Position numbers and translations under genes: made by a program. DNA of 64,000 bases from positions 19,159,115 through 19,223,114 of the forward strand of contig CM069604.1 of assembly GCA_035771175.1 (NCBI GenBank), given 5' to 3'. The stretch is from Paratinospora sagittata. Taxonomy: Eukaryota; Streptophyta; Magnoliopsida; Ranunculales; Menispermaceae. Positions 12,401 through 27,400 of the stretch are shown here, one piece after another (the first letter of the stretch is position 1; the number at the start of each line of letters is the position of its first letter). The notes beneath the pieces are model-generated. The model saw only the letters and a program-made list of their open reading frames with translations. It did not search any database and was not told the DNA's origin.

Positions 12401-15400
12401 CCATTGCCAACTTTAAACTTGATAGAGGGTAAGAAAGCAGGATATATTGAATGAATGAATTTCCAAGGGGATTTGAAAGATACACGAGAACAGAGGCTGG
12501 CATCCCGATTGTTGTCTTGAAGGCCATGACAACTTTTGATCACCTTTGCCCAGAGAGAGTCCTTCTCAAACAGAAAACGCCATAACCACTTCCCAGCCAA
12601 AGCCTTATTTCTTGTAAGTAGATCGCCAATTCCTAAACCACCATGTTTCAGATCCAGTTTGACCTTTGCCCATTTAACCAAAAAAGATCCCTTATCCCGG
12701 TTCTTATTTTTTCAAAGAAAAGCTCTCATTTTTTTTTTCTCAATGAGTGCAGTAGCCATTCTTGGCATACAGAATGAAGACATAAAGTAAGTAGGAATTG
12801 CTTCCAACATCGACTTAAGAAGAATAATACAGCCACCCCGAGAGAGATAGCTCTTCTTCCACCCATCCACCCTCTTACATATAGTTTGAATGACTAGATC
12901 CCAAAACGACATTTTGAGTGGGTGGCTACCAAGGGGCATCCCCAAATAGTGCATAGGCCATGACCCCGTAGAAACAACAAACTCCCTAGCCATAATAGCA
13001 ACCTCAGCATCTGGGACATTAATACTGACTAACTGACATTTGGAAAGGTTCACTTTGAGACCCGAGATGAAACAAAAGCTGTTGATAATCTCCATGACCG
13101 TTTTCAGGCTGCGACCATCATTCTTTACAAAGAAGAGACAGTCATCCGCAAATTTTATATGAGAAACATGGACATTATCCTTCCCAACTTTAAAACCATG
13201 CAGCATGCACTTGTCATTTACTTTTGAGGTGAGACCGTCCAGAACATCTGCTACAAGGGTGTACAGAAAGGGGGATAATGGATCCCCTTGCCGTAACCCT
13301 CTTGTCCCCTGAATTTTACCTCTTGGGCGACCATTAACAAAAATAGAATAGGAAACAGTAGCTAGACAACCCCTTATCCATCTCTTCCACCTCTGACCAA
13401 AACCCTTCTTCTCCATCACAAAATCAAGGAAACACCATTTTACTGAGTCGTAGGCTTTAGCAAAATCAACTTTAAACAAGAAACCTTGTTTCTTTGACAA
13501 ACGATAATCATCCACAGATTCATTGGCGATCAGAATCGCATCAGTAATTTGACGGTTCATAACAAATGCCATTTGATACTCAACAACCTTAGAATGGAGA
13601 GCCCGTTGAAGATGATTTGCGAGGACTTTGGCAATGATCTTATAAAGGCTGGTGGTGAGACTAATAGGCCGAAAGTCACAGACTTTGATAGAGTCGATTT
13701 TTTTGGGCACAAGACATATAAGTTTCATTGGTGCATTTATTGATGATACCATCATAAAAGAATTCCTCCATCACTTTGAAGACGTCATCCTTAAGAACTT
13801 CCCAATTTTTTTGATAAAAAAGCAGCGAGAAGCCATCCGAGCTAAGGGCCTTCTCCCCATCACAACAAAAAACAGCTTCCTTTACCTCATCCATATCAAA
13901 AGGCCTTTCAAGCCAATGACTTTGGTTTTGACTGATACTATTCAAGTTGATGCCCTCAATGCCCCAACTGCCATTGTTATCATCGGTAAACACATTGGAA
14001 AAGTGGTTGATAATCTTTTGAAAAATCGCATCAACATCTTCAATAATGGACCCGCCATCGGTTTCCAACTTAGAGATCAATTTTTTTTGATTTTCTTATG
14101 CTGAGCAGGCGATGGAAAAATTTTGAATTAATTTCACCTTCTTTAGCCCATTTGATTTGGGCCTTTTGATGAGCAATCCTATCCAGTTTATAGTCAATTG
14201 TTTGAAGTTCCTGTAACAACACAATACGAGTCTGTCTGTTACTATCATCAGTGGGATTAGACCCCAGTTGGGTATCAATATCCTTAAGATGATGAAGCAA
14301 CTGTGAGTGACGAATTGCGTCACAAGCTACAAAGTTTCTGCTCCACTCTTTAAGCTTGACTTTGAGAAATTTCAATTTCAACGTAAAACGGTAACTAGCC
14401 CAGCCGTGCCCAACAATTTGCAATAAGTTTATCAAAGTTTGGATAAGAGAGCCATACATGCTCGAATCTGAACGGGGAGGGACCCCAAACTCCAAAGGAA
14501 GTATTAAGAGTAACTGGCCAATTGTCTGACGTTATCCGGTATTCAACTTCCTGCCTAGATAAAGGAAAAATATCCCCCCATCCAGATGTGAACAAGAATT
14601 TGTCAAGTTTGGACGTAGCTGGAGAAGAATGGTTATTAGTCCAAGTGAACGAAAAGCTGAGGACATCTGGATCCCGCAGCTGAAGTTCGTCAATTAGAGC
14701 ATCAAACTCCTTCATACTCGCCGACATGGAGGAGCAATTAAACTTTTCTGACATTTTACGGGTGACGTTAAAATCCCCCCCTAAGCACCAGTTGCACGAT
14801 AGGAGAGAAGAAAGACCAGCAATCTTATCCCAAAAGCCTGACGATCATTCCTTAAACAAGGGCCATAGACAACAGAAAACTACCAATTTGGGTGTTGATT
14901 ACCAACAATTTTAATGGAAATTGAAAAGGTCGCAACAAACGACTCCAACACATGGATGGTGCGAATATCCCAAAGAACAAGAATCCCTCCCGACGAACCA
15001 GTGGCTGGAAGCAAAACCCAGTCCAAAAACTTTGATCGCCATAACTGAGAAATTAAACTGCGAGATATTTCTGAACGCTTAATTTCCTGTAAGGCAACTA
15101 TATCTGGCTTAACCGAACAAAGAGTTTTCCGAATGTTCCTTAACTTATCCCAAGAGCCACATCCACGGATATTCCAAATAAGGATCTTCATTGGAAACCA
15201 AACGTTCCCAGACGCACGATGCTCAAATGGAGACTGTTGTGTTCATGGATTTATCCACCAACTGGACATCCAACGAATTCAAAAACTTTGCAACTGTTAG
15301 GCAGTTAGTTTGCTGCTCCGAAGATTCCATAATTTCGGCTGTATCTGATACTGGTTCGTTTGCCACTTCACCACTTGTAATCCCAGGCCCAACTGAAGCA

Positions 15401-18400
15401 ACAATCGGGGTGCCAGTATGTACCATATCAAGATGAGAGGGAGATTGAGAAATGATGGGAGAGGGAAGAAGAGGCTGGCTGGCTGGCTGGTAGAGGGGGA
15501 ATCAGAAGAAGCATTGTTGATAGTTGAGACCACAGAACGTACCTTTTTCCGAGTCGTCTGATCTGCATGGTTGTTGATAACCGCCTCAGCTTCATCTGCC
15601 CAACTGGAGACTCGATCATTTGGTTTTACGAGACACTCTTCATCTTCTTCGCTCTCATTCCCATAGCAGGACTCCGGAACATAATCATCACTCAGATCCG
15701 ATGAAATGTCCTTGTTGGATCCTCCTGAGAACCACCCCTTCATTTGCTAACGATCAAAAGAAGAGTCCGACCGGCCTTTTCTAGATTTTTGGGTTTGCCT
15801 TTCATACACCTTAAGGCCGATTTCATTTCCTGCTTTTGATCCACGGGTTTTATGGGTCTTGGATGGGCTGGATTTGTGAGAGATATTCTTGATTTAGAAT
15901 ATCATGTTTCACTTTCAATTTAAGCACTTAAATTGTGCTAGCCAATTTAATAAATATGTAATTACTCATAGGACTTTGAGGCATGTTTTTAACCATTTAA
16001 CCTTGATAAAAATCTTAATGTGAACTCATGTTTATGATTCAACAATAAATCAGGTATAAAAATAGCTCTTCTAAAAATTATGTCCTAAAGAAAGGTGGTA
16101 TAGGAAATGAACAATTAGAAAGTTTTTTTTTTTTTTTCAATTTTGATTAGAAAATTAATACAATAATGCTACATATTTTAAAATTGGTAAGTTCTTGTAA
16201 GAATAAAATCCTTAATGAAGGGTCATTCTTAACAAAATATTAGTTTATTGGGATCTTCAATTAGGACTAAAATGACTAGTTAAGAAAACTATATATTAAA
16301 TCTCATTTAATTATGGAGATTGGGTTATATACATGTTTTTATACATATAATTCTCATGAATCTATGATTCATCGATTTGAATCCTGGTTGATTCATCTAA
16401 CTCTTCAATGATTCAAATCCAATTCACGGTTTTGACAACTACGGGTAAATGGTTATGGTACATTTTCTTGTTCTTTGATAAACAACTGGATTTTATCTGC
16501 TTTTGGGCCCTTTGATATGTCACCCTTCTTTTATTAATTTTATTTTGTAAACGGTCTCAGCTTCTCCTGAAAGAAATTCTTTCATATCTGAAATATATAA
16601 AACAGAATTCATATGAGATTTTGAGGTTTTGTTACTAGATATAACCCGAAATAATAGTTGTTTTAAGCAAAGACTGTAGTTCTTATCAGTAAATAATGAA
16701 CATTTCATGCATAATTCGGGGACCATTCGGCTTTGATAGATTATTCTAATGTGAATAGCTATTTTGGTGTTGACCTATTCAACATTTTCGGTGAGTAGAA
16801 CCAAAACACATCTGGCTTGACTCATCTACGAGTTGTTGTGGCAGCCTAGAGACCTTTTTATATGCTGTAGCAGCCTGCTATGATTCTGATGTTATTGGGA
16901 TTTCCATTATTACTTTATTGATTTGGTATTATTGAAATGCTATAGGAATATTGGGCGTCAGTTGGATGTGCCATTATGCAGTGTAGCAACACAGAGGTAG
17001 TATTTTTTTTCGGCGTTCCCTTTTATTTAATGATTTCAATTTTCTTCTAATTTATGCACCTGCTAATGTTTTCTTGCATTGAATATCATCTTTACACTTG
17101 CTGCTATTGTTGCTTTTCCTTCAACTTTTTCTGGGTTAAACCAAGAACTTTTCATATTTTGATGGCTATTTCTTTGGATTTATTGTTTACTGTTTCAGTT
17201 TTTCAAAGTTATTTTAGCTCTCTCTCCCGTAGTCATGATGCTGTGACAACTGAATATGGAAAAAGAACTAGAATAATGTGGTGTAGATAACTTACTGCAC
17301 TCAAAAGGAAATATGTGCTTAACATAGAACCCAGATGCTTCTCTGAATAAAAAGTATCTGGTAATATTGCTTGCATGTATGGCTGCAGGTTTACAAATTG
17401 TATTTGCATGTAATTCGGTGCTTTAGCTCTCAATGATGTATGAAATTGTTTGCTTTTCATTATATTTCTTCCCTGAGCCCTTTATATTCATTTTTCTGTA
17501 TTTCTTTACTTTTATATTTCTTTTTATTCATTTATGTTGTTGTTTTGCTATGATATGTTTCATTTCCAATTCACTGTTCATAATGTTTCTGGCTTTATTG
17601 TTCAGGTTGGAGCTGGAACTATGAATCAGTTGACATTCTTGAGGGTTCTGGGTCCAGAACCATGGAATGTTGCGTAAGTTTGCTTTAACAATGCGATTGC
17701 TGTCTCTATTTACTTTCTCATGGATGTATTTGTTTCTATGTTCAGATAAATGACTTATGTGGTTATACTTTTGGGCTTATATATGAAGGTTTTGGTTTGA
17801 TCTTTTGACAGGGAAATACATTTTATTCAGTAATTGCATATGGAGATTTTTAAAGGTTTGATACATTGTGTTCCATTTTCCATAATACACACAGATGCAT
17901 ATGTATTAGAACTCTTGAGCACCAGAACGTATTGATAACATAAGATTTTTACCCTTTTTCTAAGGGAAAGATTGTTTAGAGCTTCTTCTGGGGAAATTTA
18001 TATAGAAGCAGGAACAGTTGTGGGAGGTTACGTAGTGGGAAGAGCAATGTGGCTGTTTGCAGTTGCAGACCAGCTTCTCAATTTAGTTATTTAGGGAGCA
18101 TAATTGAGTTGTGAGATTCTGTAGCTTCTGGGTTACAGAATCCCATTACTCAAAAGGAAAATAAGGTCTGAAAGCTGTTGCTATCACACCATATGTCCTC
18201 CCAAAACTTAAAGGTGTCATCACATCCCACCTTTAATCTAACTAGGCTAGATGAGATAGGATATAAGGAATGAACGAACTTCCAAGGGCTTCTATTGGTC
18301 TCTTTACACACCAAGCTAGCATCTCTTGAGTTGTCTTATACTCTATGGCGACTCCTTATGACCTTAACCCAAAACAATGAGACTCTAGTTGCTGATATAT

Positions 18401-21400
18401 ATCTGTCTTGAGTAGCAAAAGCTTTATGTTAGTCTTTGAAGGGAGTTTCACATTGTTAAGTAGCTATAAATCTCATGATGATTTAACTTGCATGTTCCTC
18501 TCATATGTGGCATATCTCTCTCCTGGGCCATGGCATTGGGGCTTGCGACTGGCTCCTCAGTGGATTAGTCGGGCTTAAGCCCGGATACCACTGAATTATC
18601 AAAAAAAAAAAAAAATTGCTCATATCTCTAATCATTTTATATGTATTATAAACTAAAAAAAGAGAGAGACTCTTTTTTTTTTTTTTTTAAAGTACTGCAT
18701 TTCATTTAGTTGAGTAGTCTTTTATAGATTGTAAGTATCACTATGGAGAAGGATGAGCTTGGTGCAATGGTAAGGCTGCTCCATTGTAACCTGAAGGTCA
18801 TGTGGTTGAATCTAAAAGCAACCTCTTTGCGAAGTGGCGTTAAGATGAATATTGACCTTTCTCCAAACCTTGCAATGTAAAGAGCCTGGTGCATTAGGTT
18901 TGCCCTTCAAAGGAACATTATGGACACAAGTATTGAAATGTTTATATATATGTTTGTACTCTACTTGATTCAACTCAACTCAATAAAGCCTTTTTCCATA
19001 GGGTCTGCTACATAAATTTGCTTCTTCCTCTTTGCCTTTTTCAAGGACTAAATCTATATTTATATTATAAGTAGCCATGTCTTTCTTAATTGTCTTTATT
19101 TTTGCTATTTTGAGACCTCTTCTTTCTTTTTTTTTTGATAACCAAATGGTATCCGTCCGAGCTTTGCCCAACTAATCCACTTAGGCCCCTGGTTGCTCGA
19201 GTGGGAGACACCCCCAGTGGCCAACACTAATAAGAAGAGTTGAACTTGTGACCTTGCTTCATGATGCACGGGACTTGAGCCACTTGGCCAACCATTAATT
19301 GTCTTAAGACTTCCTCTTATATTTTCATCATTAATTGTCAAAACTTGACTCTTCTTAACGAGTACATCTAATGGTCTTCGCTGTATGTGTACGAAGACTC
19401 CAAACTATCTTAATCATATCTCTCTAGTTTTCTCTAGTTGGGTATACTCCTGTTTTTCAATGATGATTGTTTCTAATTTTTTCTTTTAATGTTTTATGAC
19501 ATAGTTAGAACAGTTTGAGTGTAGTTCTCTCTCATTTATGGTTATATTAATTAAATCATATACCAATTGTGAGGGTTGGATTTTAGTTTTTACCTGTGAT
19601 ATGATTTAAGGCAATCATGTGTATTGCACATGCAATCATCTAGTTTAAGAAAAGGAGATGTGGAAAAACAACGTTCTTTAGACCATAAAATTCAGTTGGT
19701 GCTATGAGAAATGCATGTTTGAAATTATGGCTTTGCTATCATTCCTTTAGCTTCTTGAATTGCTTGAAATGAATTTGAAGATCACATAATTTTAAGTATT
19801 TCTTGGTACACTGCTAGGCTAATCTTGATTTCTCATTTACTGTAATATATATGATCTGCACTGCTACTTGTCACTATTATAAATATTTCTCATCTATGGT
19901 GTTCCTTAGTAAGGGGGTGGAAATATTTATAATTTCTGATCTCTTTCCTCAATATGTAATTTGTTTTTTGGGTAGAGGATTCCTTGCCCTCTTCATTTCC
20001 GTTATAGCTCTTTTATCTTTCCATATTCAATATGATTTTTAGTTTATATAAAAGAACATTTATTTTTTGTTGCGTAGAAGGGAATTTACTTGGCATAGTT
20101 GCTTCAGTATATATTGAATTTGAATGGTTTGGCAATCTCAGTGGTTCATAATTTTTGTTGTTCTAGATTCTAATAATTTTTATGGTGCCAAACTTTACAT
20201 GTTCTCAAGTACCAGATTATTTTCTGAGTTTTTAATCAGAAGCATATGAGGATTTCTATAAGTTACTGTGACTGGTCCTAATTTAAACTCTCTGGTAATA
20301 GGTATGTGGAACCTAGTATACGGCCAGATGACAGTCGCTATGGTGAAAACCCTAATAGGCTACAGCGCCACACTCAGTTTCAGGTTGAAGTCCAGTTTCT
20401 TACTATAATTGCATAATATAGTGATAATAACAGTAGTAGTAGTGGTAGTAGTAATAATAATAATAATAATAATTTGTATTACCATTTCGGCATGTTCACA
20501 GTTGACCTTCAATGTGTGCTTTTGTTTGGGATCTGATCTCAGGTTATTTTAAAGCCAGATCCAGGAAACTCACAAGATCTCTTCATCCGTAGCCTTTCAG
20601 CTTTAGGTATTCTTTTCTTTTATTTCCTTGATATTGTCTTCCAAAAAGATATTGTTTTTGACAAAATTGATCCACATAGTTGCTTCTCTGGATGGCAAAG
20701 TTTCTAAACCAACTTGCTCTTTTAAATATTGTATGTATTGTTAGTCTTCCACCAATTATTTCTTATAAATGCCTTGATATGAAGGTTTAAGTCAAATTGT
20801 TTTTTGTTGATTCGATTTTTTGCTCTTTTGGGGACATTCCTATCATTCCCATTGTAATGGAGGCATGCTAGTAACAATAAGCTGGTAAAAAACACTACCT
20901 GTTCTATGAAAGTGTGCTTCAAAAAGAAATTTATGATATAAATTTTTGATCAAACCCAAATTCTTGATCCTTAATTTCAACTTGTTAAGATACTACTTTC
21001 AAAAAAAAAAAAAAACTTGTTAAGATACTTCTTTTTGTCTATTCAAAAGAGAGACTGTTTTACACCCATTCTATCATAATTTTGATTCTTTCTCTTTAGA
21101 CATCATTTCTTCCCCTAGTTTTGTGCGTAGATGTTTCTCTTTCCTTTTTTTGTTTTTTTTTGTTTTGGTAAAACGAAACTAGAAAGTAATATATTATAAA
21201 ATATAGTAATCAATTTTCAACAAAAGTGTGCTAGGAGAACAAGTTGTCCTCACTACCCACTTAAGTATGTACAATATTGTTCCAACCCCTCACCCATTCA
21301 TTTATAGATTACCCCTTAGACAATTTACTATTTGCAACCCAAAACGAGGCATGCAAGTGTGAATACTCCCAAATCCTCTCCACCTTCCTTTCTTCATAGT

Positions 21401-24400
21401 CAAAGATTCTTTCATTTCTTTCCTTCCAAATCGACACAAAATTGCGAAGCATACCACGTTCCAATGATGATCACGCTACCCTGGTTGAACACCCTCCATA
21501 TATGGGAAAATGTTGATTCCTTGCGAGCTCTCCTCCCCCCCTACCTGGACTGAAAAAGGAGACCGCCATTTACTCTTCATGAATCAAACAAATGAACACT
21601 GATGGCTAATATGATCATTAGATTTCGAAGTCTGTTTACACAAGGGACACCAATATGGAGAGATGGAAATGTTCGACATACTCTGTTGTAACACATCGCC
21701 TGTATTCAACTTACCAAGAGGTGCTACCCAACCCAAAAAATTTACTTTTGTTGGGACATGTACATTCCAAATTAACTAAAACTGATGAATAGGGGGCAAC
21801 GAGGGGTTGTGAAGAAGAATGGCATGAAAGGATTTGGATGAGAAGTTCCTTGAAGGCCCCAAGGCCAAAGCACCCTATCCTCATCATCCGAGATATGGCA
21901 ACCCTCAAGTAAGCTGACTAAAGATATCACTTCCCCTTCCTCTCTACTTGAAACATTCCTGCCCAAATGAAGGTCCCAAGAAAAAGGACTCCCATTAGGC
22001 ATAGCACACATAAAGTTTGGGATGGGTCTGTTATCAAAGGTTGATAGGCGGTAAAGGTTTGGAAAGAGGGTTTGAAAGGTAGAACCGTAGAAGTACCACA
22101 CGACAAGTCCTCCCAGAATCAGATTTTTTCACCATTCCCGAGTTTGAGTCTAAGGCATGGTAGAAAAGTGGATTGAATAGATGCTATAAACTTCCATGGA
22201 CTCCTCTGGTCGTTCTAGGAATGAGACCGACATCCCTAAGATTGCTTCGTAGACCATGTCTGCTCTTTGACCTGAGGAACTAATATTTTAGGCACACAAG
22301 GGTTTTCACACTCTGGCTCAAGGGAACTTGACACATGGTCTTCTTTGGTGTTACCTATTTGTATTTCATTGGTTTCCTCCTCGAGGTTTTCAGAATTTAT
22401 AGTCAAATCTTCCTTATTAATTATAACCTCCTTATATGTGAACTCAAAATCTAGATTTGAGGCAGGTTCATAGTGATCCTCTAAATAAGGTTCAGGCTGA
22501 CTACAAAATTTACTCTCCTCCTCTTCATAAAGAATATTAATTATTTGACCTACATGTGTTGTCAACCTTTCTAGAGATTGTTCAGTCTCAATGCAAAATT
22601 GCTCTGTCGCAATTTGAGATTGAGGAGTACTCTGCATAAATAAATGTAAGGTCTCTTCCAAAGATGACTCTGAATGTTGTTGAGACAACTTATAGGGCAA
22701 TATTGATTCAGAAAAATAATGAGGAGAGGGTTGTGGTAGGGGATCATTAGATAAACCCCCAGAATGTGAGCCTTTAGTCCAATATAAATTTGGGTCACTA
22801 GCATAATCATGAGAATAGGTCTCAGAAAATGAATTATAGCTAAGGTCTCAATGTGTATTTTGTGCAGTGGTCTGATCTCAATTGTAAGGTAGGCTACATT
22901 AAATGGACAAATGTCATTATGATGGGTTGGGTTTGAGCATATAGAACAAACATTCATATAGAGGTTCAGTGATGGGTCCATAACCATTAATAGTGCATCT
23001 GCATGTCAAAAGTTTTTAATTTTTAATTTTTTTTTTGATTATTTTAACTTTTTTTTGTATTTTAATTTTTTTGAATTTTGTATTTTTTGTATTTTAATTT
23101 TTTTAACCTAAATCTTGACTAAACTAGAAGACACAATAAAAAAAAAATCCTAAGGAAATTTATCACACATCTCCAAAAATAAATAAATGATCTGCATTGG
23201 TGAATTTCCTAAGACCTAGACAACTCCTAAAGAGTATCTCATAGGCTTTCAATTCGGTCTTTTAGCTTAGTCAACCTAGGTGAGCCTCCAGGTGGTGGGG
23301 TAGGGCACAAGGTCCTCTTAAATACCCGACTCCTAGAGCAGCAAAGTTGCCTCCCTCTCACAATTTAATGTTACCGGGGACAAGGCTTCCTAGAATCAAC
23401 TAAACCAATAAAGCAAAATTGGTGCAACCTATAATGAATCCTCACTAATGAGCTCAATCCCTAAATGGTCAAGTTCATACTTCATTTTAATTAAGCTTAG
23501 AGACAGCCTAAGGCTAGCGCGTAAGGGATGATTAACCTAATTTCGGGCCAAGTGTGGTGATAAAATCCACCCTTGATCTTGATTGAGATAATGCCCTTTA
23601 CTAACCAATTATAGAAATGTTTAGCCGCCAAACGATGTTTCCCAACAAAGTATGATGCAAATGAAACCTTATTATGCAGATTCCAATCTTAAGATTATGT
23701 TTCTATATGAGCAAACATAAGGAAATCGTAAATCTAAACGATCTTTGATCATATTGTGGCTGATGGACTGAGTCGGTTGATGTCTCGTGCAAGGCAAGCT
23801 TCTTTGGTGAATGGGTTCCTTGTTGGAAAGAACAAGATTGAGCTCACTCATTTACAGTATGCGAATGACACATTGTTCCTCTTGCAAGGGGAAGATGAAA
23901 ATGTGCTCAATACCATCAGGGTGCTTCAATGCTTCGGTGAGCTCTCTGGCCTGAGGGTGAATATTTCCAAAAGTCAGATGGTGGGTATCCACATGTGCCC
24001 GGAGTCACTTTCAACCCTAGCAAACAAGGTAGGTTGCTCGGTTGGGAGGTGGCCTATGAAATACCTTGGTCTCCCCCTAGGTGGAAATCCATTGTCCAAT
24101 GAGTTTTGGGAACCAATCATGTCTAAAATCTCCAAAAGACTTGATGGATGGAAACGAGCCTTTTTATCTAAGGGTGGGCGACTTGCTTTAGCTCGTTTTG
24201 TCCTCATGGCGCTCCCTTCATACTACGTGTCTCTCTTCAAGCTTCCAACATCGGTGGGGACTTGGATTGAGAAGAAAATTAACAACTTTTTATGGGGGGG
24301 GGGGGGCAAGCAGAACAATGCTGTCACCGAACTGATAAAATGGGAGGTGGTTCAGAGACCGGTGGAGAACGGAGGTCTTGGCATTGGGAACCTCGCACTC

Positions 24401-27400
24401 AGAAATGTTGTGTTATGTAGTGAATGGATCTGGAGATTAATCAGGGATCCGAAGGCACTGTGGGCACGAGTGATTTCTAGCAGACACTGGTCACTCAAGC
24501 TGGACGGTTCGAGTAGGAGGGTGAAATCCACTTATAGAAGCCCATGGAAATTCATCTCCTCCCTTGTGCCTCAATTTTCATCTTTCCTGGAGTTCAGAGT
24601 TGGCAATGGACAAACATTCAATTTCTGGGAGGACAGGTAGTTGGAGAATTCTACACTGGCTACCATGTTCCCACACCTTTTTCGCCTTTCCACCCTTCAT
24701 AACCATCCTATCACCTCCTTCACTGACCCAACCCAAGACATACCTTCCCACACTGTATCTTGGAATCTACACCTCCCAAGAGCTTTAACTGGCGGAGAGA
24801 TCTTAGAGATAGGTTCACTCCTAAACAAACTACAAAATGTTTCATTATCAACGGATCCGGATACGAGTGGTCCTCTGATCCATCTAAGGCGTATTTATGT
24901 AAATCCTTTTTCACTGCCCTCTCAATCACACCACACATGACACCATTTCCTTGTTCTATTCACATTTGGCAGGCATATGTTCCATCAAAGGTAAAAATAT
25001 TTGGGTGGATTCTGGCTCACAGGCGTCTTAACACATCAGATATGTTGCAACGAAGGCTTCCCAATGCGTGTCTATCTCCTCATTGTTGCTCGTTATGTCA
25101 ACAAGAGGGAGATTGCATTGACCACATCTTCTTCAACTGTGCCTATGTGAAGAAGATTTGGGGGAATTGGTCTACCTTCTCTGGTAACAGGTTTATTGCT
25201 CCTCATCATGTGGAGGAGGGTTTGTGTCTATGCCACATTCCTTCACTATCTGGTCAGGAAAGAGGAGTAGGATAAATCGCTTTCTATGCGAGTCTTTGGT
25301 TGATTTGGCTTGAGCGTAACAATAGGATTTTCCACAATCATGCTAAACCAGAATCACAACTGTGGGAAGAAATTAAGCTTCAGGCTATCACATGGGTTTT
25401 TGCTTCACCTCTCGCCAAGGGCTTTACAATTTCAGATTGGTTACTAAATTAGGATAATTGTATGTTTGTGGGTAGGGTCTAGTTACTAAAAGAGGCTTTA
25501 GTTATTAATAGAGGCTTTGTTGGTGGGATACATGTACTAGGGTGGTTTCTGTAGTGGTTGTTTTTGCAGCTGATGCATACTGTTGAGCATTTCTTATGCT
25601 CATAACTGTACCTTTCTATTATTAATATATTGTTATCTTGTTTCTTCTCAAAAAATAAAAATAAAAATAAAAATAAATAAAACTTCCTGTCCATTTGTTT
25701 CATCTTAACCTCTTTTAGGATTATAAAGTTTGGATTGATTTTGCCAATTATCTTTTAATGATCCTTCCCTTATCTTTTGAGCTACAACCCCTAATGTTCC
25801 ATGTTAATATCTTCATAATTAACCAAAAATAGCCCACCAAACATAGACCACTGTACATCGAACAAACCATAAATGGGTAGGCCTATGGACCATCCTGTTC
25901 CCTTGCTCCCTATGTCACACCATCTGTAGCCCCTTCAATATTGATAAAAAAAAGTTGCATCTTTCTGAAAAAAAAGCCACCACTTCCTCTTTCGTTAGTT
26001 CACCAGTTTACACAAGAAGTTGGGGCTGAATTAACAGCCTGGTCACTCCCCCTTGAATAACCATCCTCCACAACACAACTTTGTCAATATTACTTGAACT
26101 TCCAACACAATCACAAGTAGATGGCATGAAGCAACCAATCAGTTCTATAGGTTTCTAGTTATGGTCTAGGGATCTTTTCTAAGAGGCGATAGGCATGGCT
26201 GCACGTGTAGATTGGGAGGGGAGAAGAGATCGGAGAAGGAGCACAGTGTCCAACATTGGACAGATTTGGGTTGCGTATCTGGTTCCTAGAAGCATCAATT
26301 TAATCAAACAAGCCTGGAAGATCAGCCTTGTTGCATGGACGCCCTCTCCCCTCCAACTCGGCTTTAGAACCCACGTCTGAAGAATTACTTTCAAACCGAG
26401 ACAAGTCAACAACTAGTGAATCCTGCACTCTCTCATCCTCCGACAACCATTCTGAGCTACTTGCCCCCAACATAATTTTGGAACTACTACCATGGGACCT
26501 TGTCGAACTCTCATTCATTTGCACGGAAGAGTCGACGATCAACTTTTGGCTTGATTAGCACAATTTTTTTGGCCCAGATTAGAGTCTAAGAGGGGTGAAT
26601 TGGACTCAATGCAGGATTTAAAAACCTTTCAAAATTAAACAAAAGTAAAGAACAAGAATATAAATAAAGATTGCACACACTATTTTTACGTGGTTTGACT
26701 CTTCAAGCCTACGTCCACGACTTGAACTCCCCGTTCAAGATTTCCCAAAATCCCAACTATGGATCCTACTTCAAGGGTGAGGATCAAATCAGTTACAATC
26801 TCAACTTCACAGGTGTGAGAAACCTTTACACGAGAAAACTATTCACTCTCTCTCACAACTTACCAGTGACCCAAGTCACTTCCAATATGAAAAGAATGAA
26901 GATATGAATTCTCTTACCAAGAATCCTTCAAATACTTACAATAGAAACTTGAATACTCCCCTTGAAAGTTCAACAAAAGATTATGAAAAAAGTGCACAGC
27001 TGAAGTGAGGAGACCTTCTTTGATTGTTTGAAAAAGTACTTGATGAAGCTCAAAATCAAAGATTAAAGTGTGTAATCCTTAAACTCAAGATGTGAAAGCT
27101 TTTTAAAAAACTTAGAAGGTTGGGAGAAAGTTCAAAATGTGCCAAGTGTTATTCTCCAAAACATCAAAGGTTGTTTTTATATGTTCAAGAGAAAAACTGA
27201 TATTAGGGGTTTCAATCTCCAAGAAGATTAAAAATTTGAAATTCGAATTTTGGTTCAATGCACAAGGTTTATCATGGAATTGATATGGAACATATCTGTT
27301 GCAAATTTGTGGAAGAAAGGAGTAGCATGAAAGAAGAAATGGGTCAGAGAAGTTGCTTTCGAGACACCCAAAAAAGTCAATTTGCACTAACAAGGGTTAC

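Larger units (their letters stand above)
11502..15890 (-). mobile_element. L1-type LINE (copy B), nearly full length
   Basis: Antisense to EDD1, sitting inside the GATTC-rich element. The 3' tail on the - strand ends in A-rich sequence at about 11502-11516. ORF2 is complete in extent (about 15191 to 11593), and part of ORF1 remains to about 15890, where the copy is truncated. Confidence 0.85.
11267..16442. mobile_element. GATTC-rich MULE-like element, split by a LINE
   Basis: The outer ends GGTTATCAAAATC (from 11270) and GGTTTTGACAACTAC (to 16442) are inverted relatives of each other, and the exact 9-bp GGGTAAATG flanks them (11258-11266 and 16443-16451). A 9-bp duplication fits Mutator-like elements. 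Excluding the LINE at about 11502-15890, the element is roughly 780 bp and full of GATTC/GAATC words. No transposase is seen. Confidence 0.6.

Noticed and set aside
16121..16160. Third minimal retroposition event around the T run
   Set aside because: The possible duplication (ATTAGAAA) is too short and AT-rich to be convincing.
20607..20620. U12-type introns in EDD1
   Set aside because: All donors are ordinary GT sites; none has the GTATCCTT or ATATCC consensus.
23756..24640. 294-codon + frame as a host gene
   Set aside because: It is a LINE reverse transcriptase with a mutated active site and an A-rich tail downstream.
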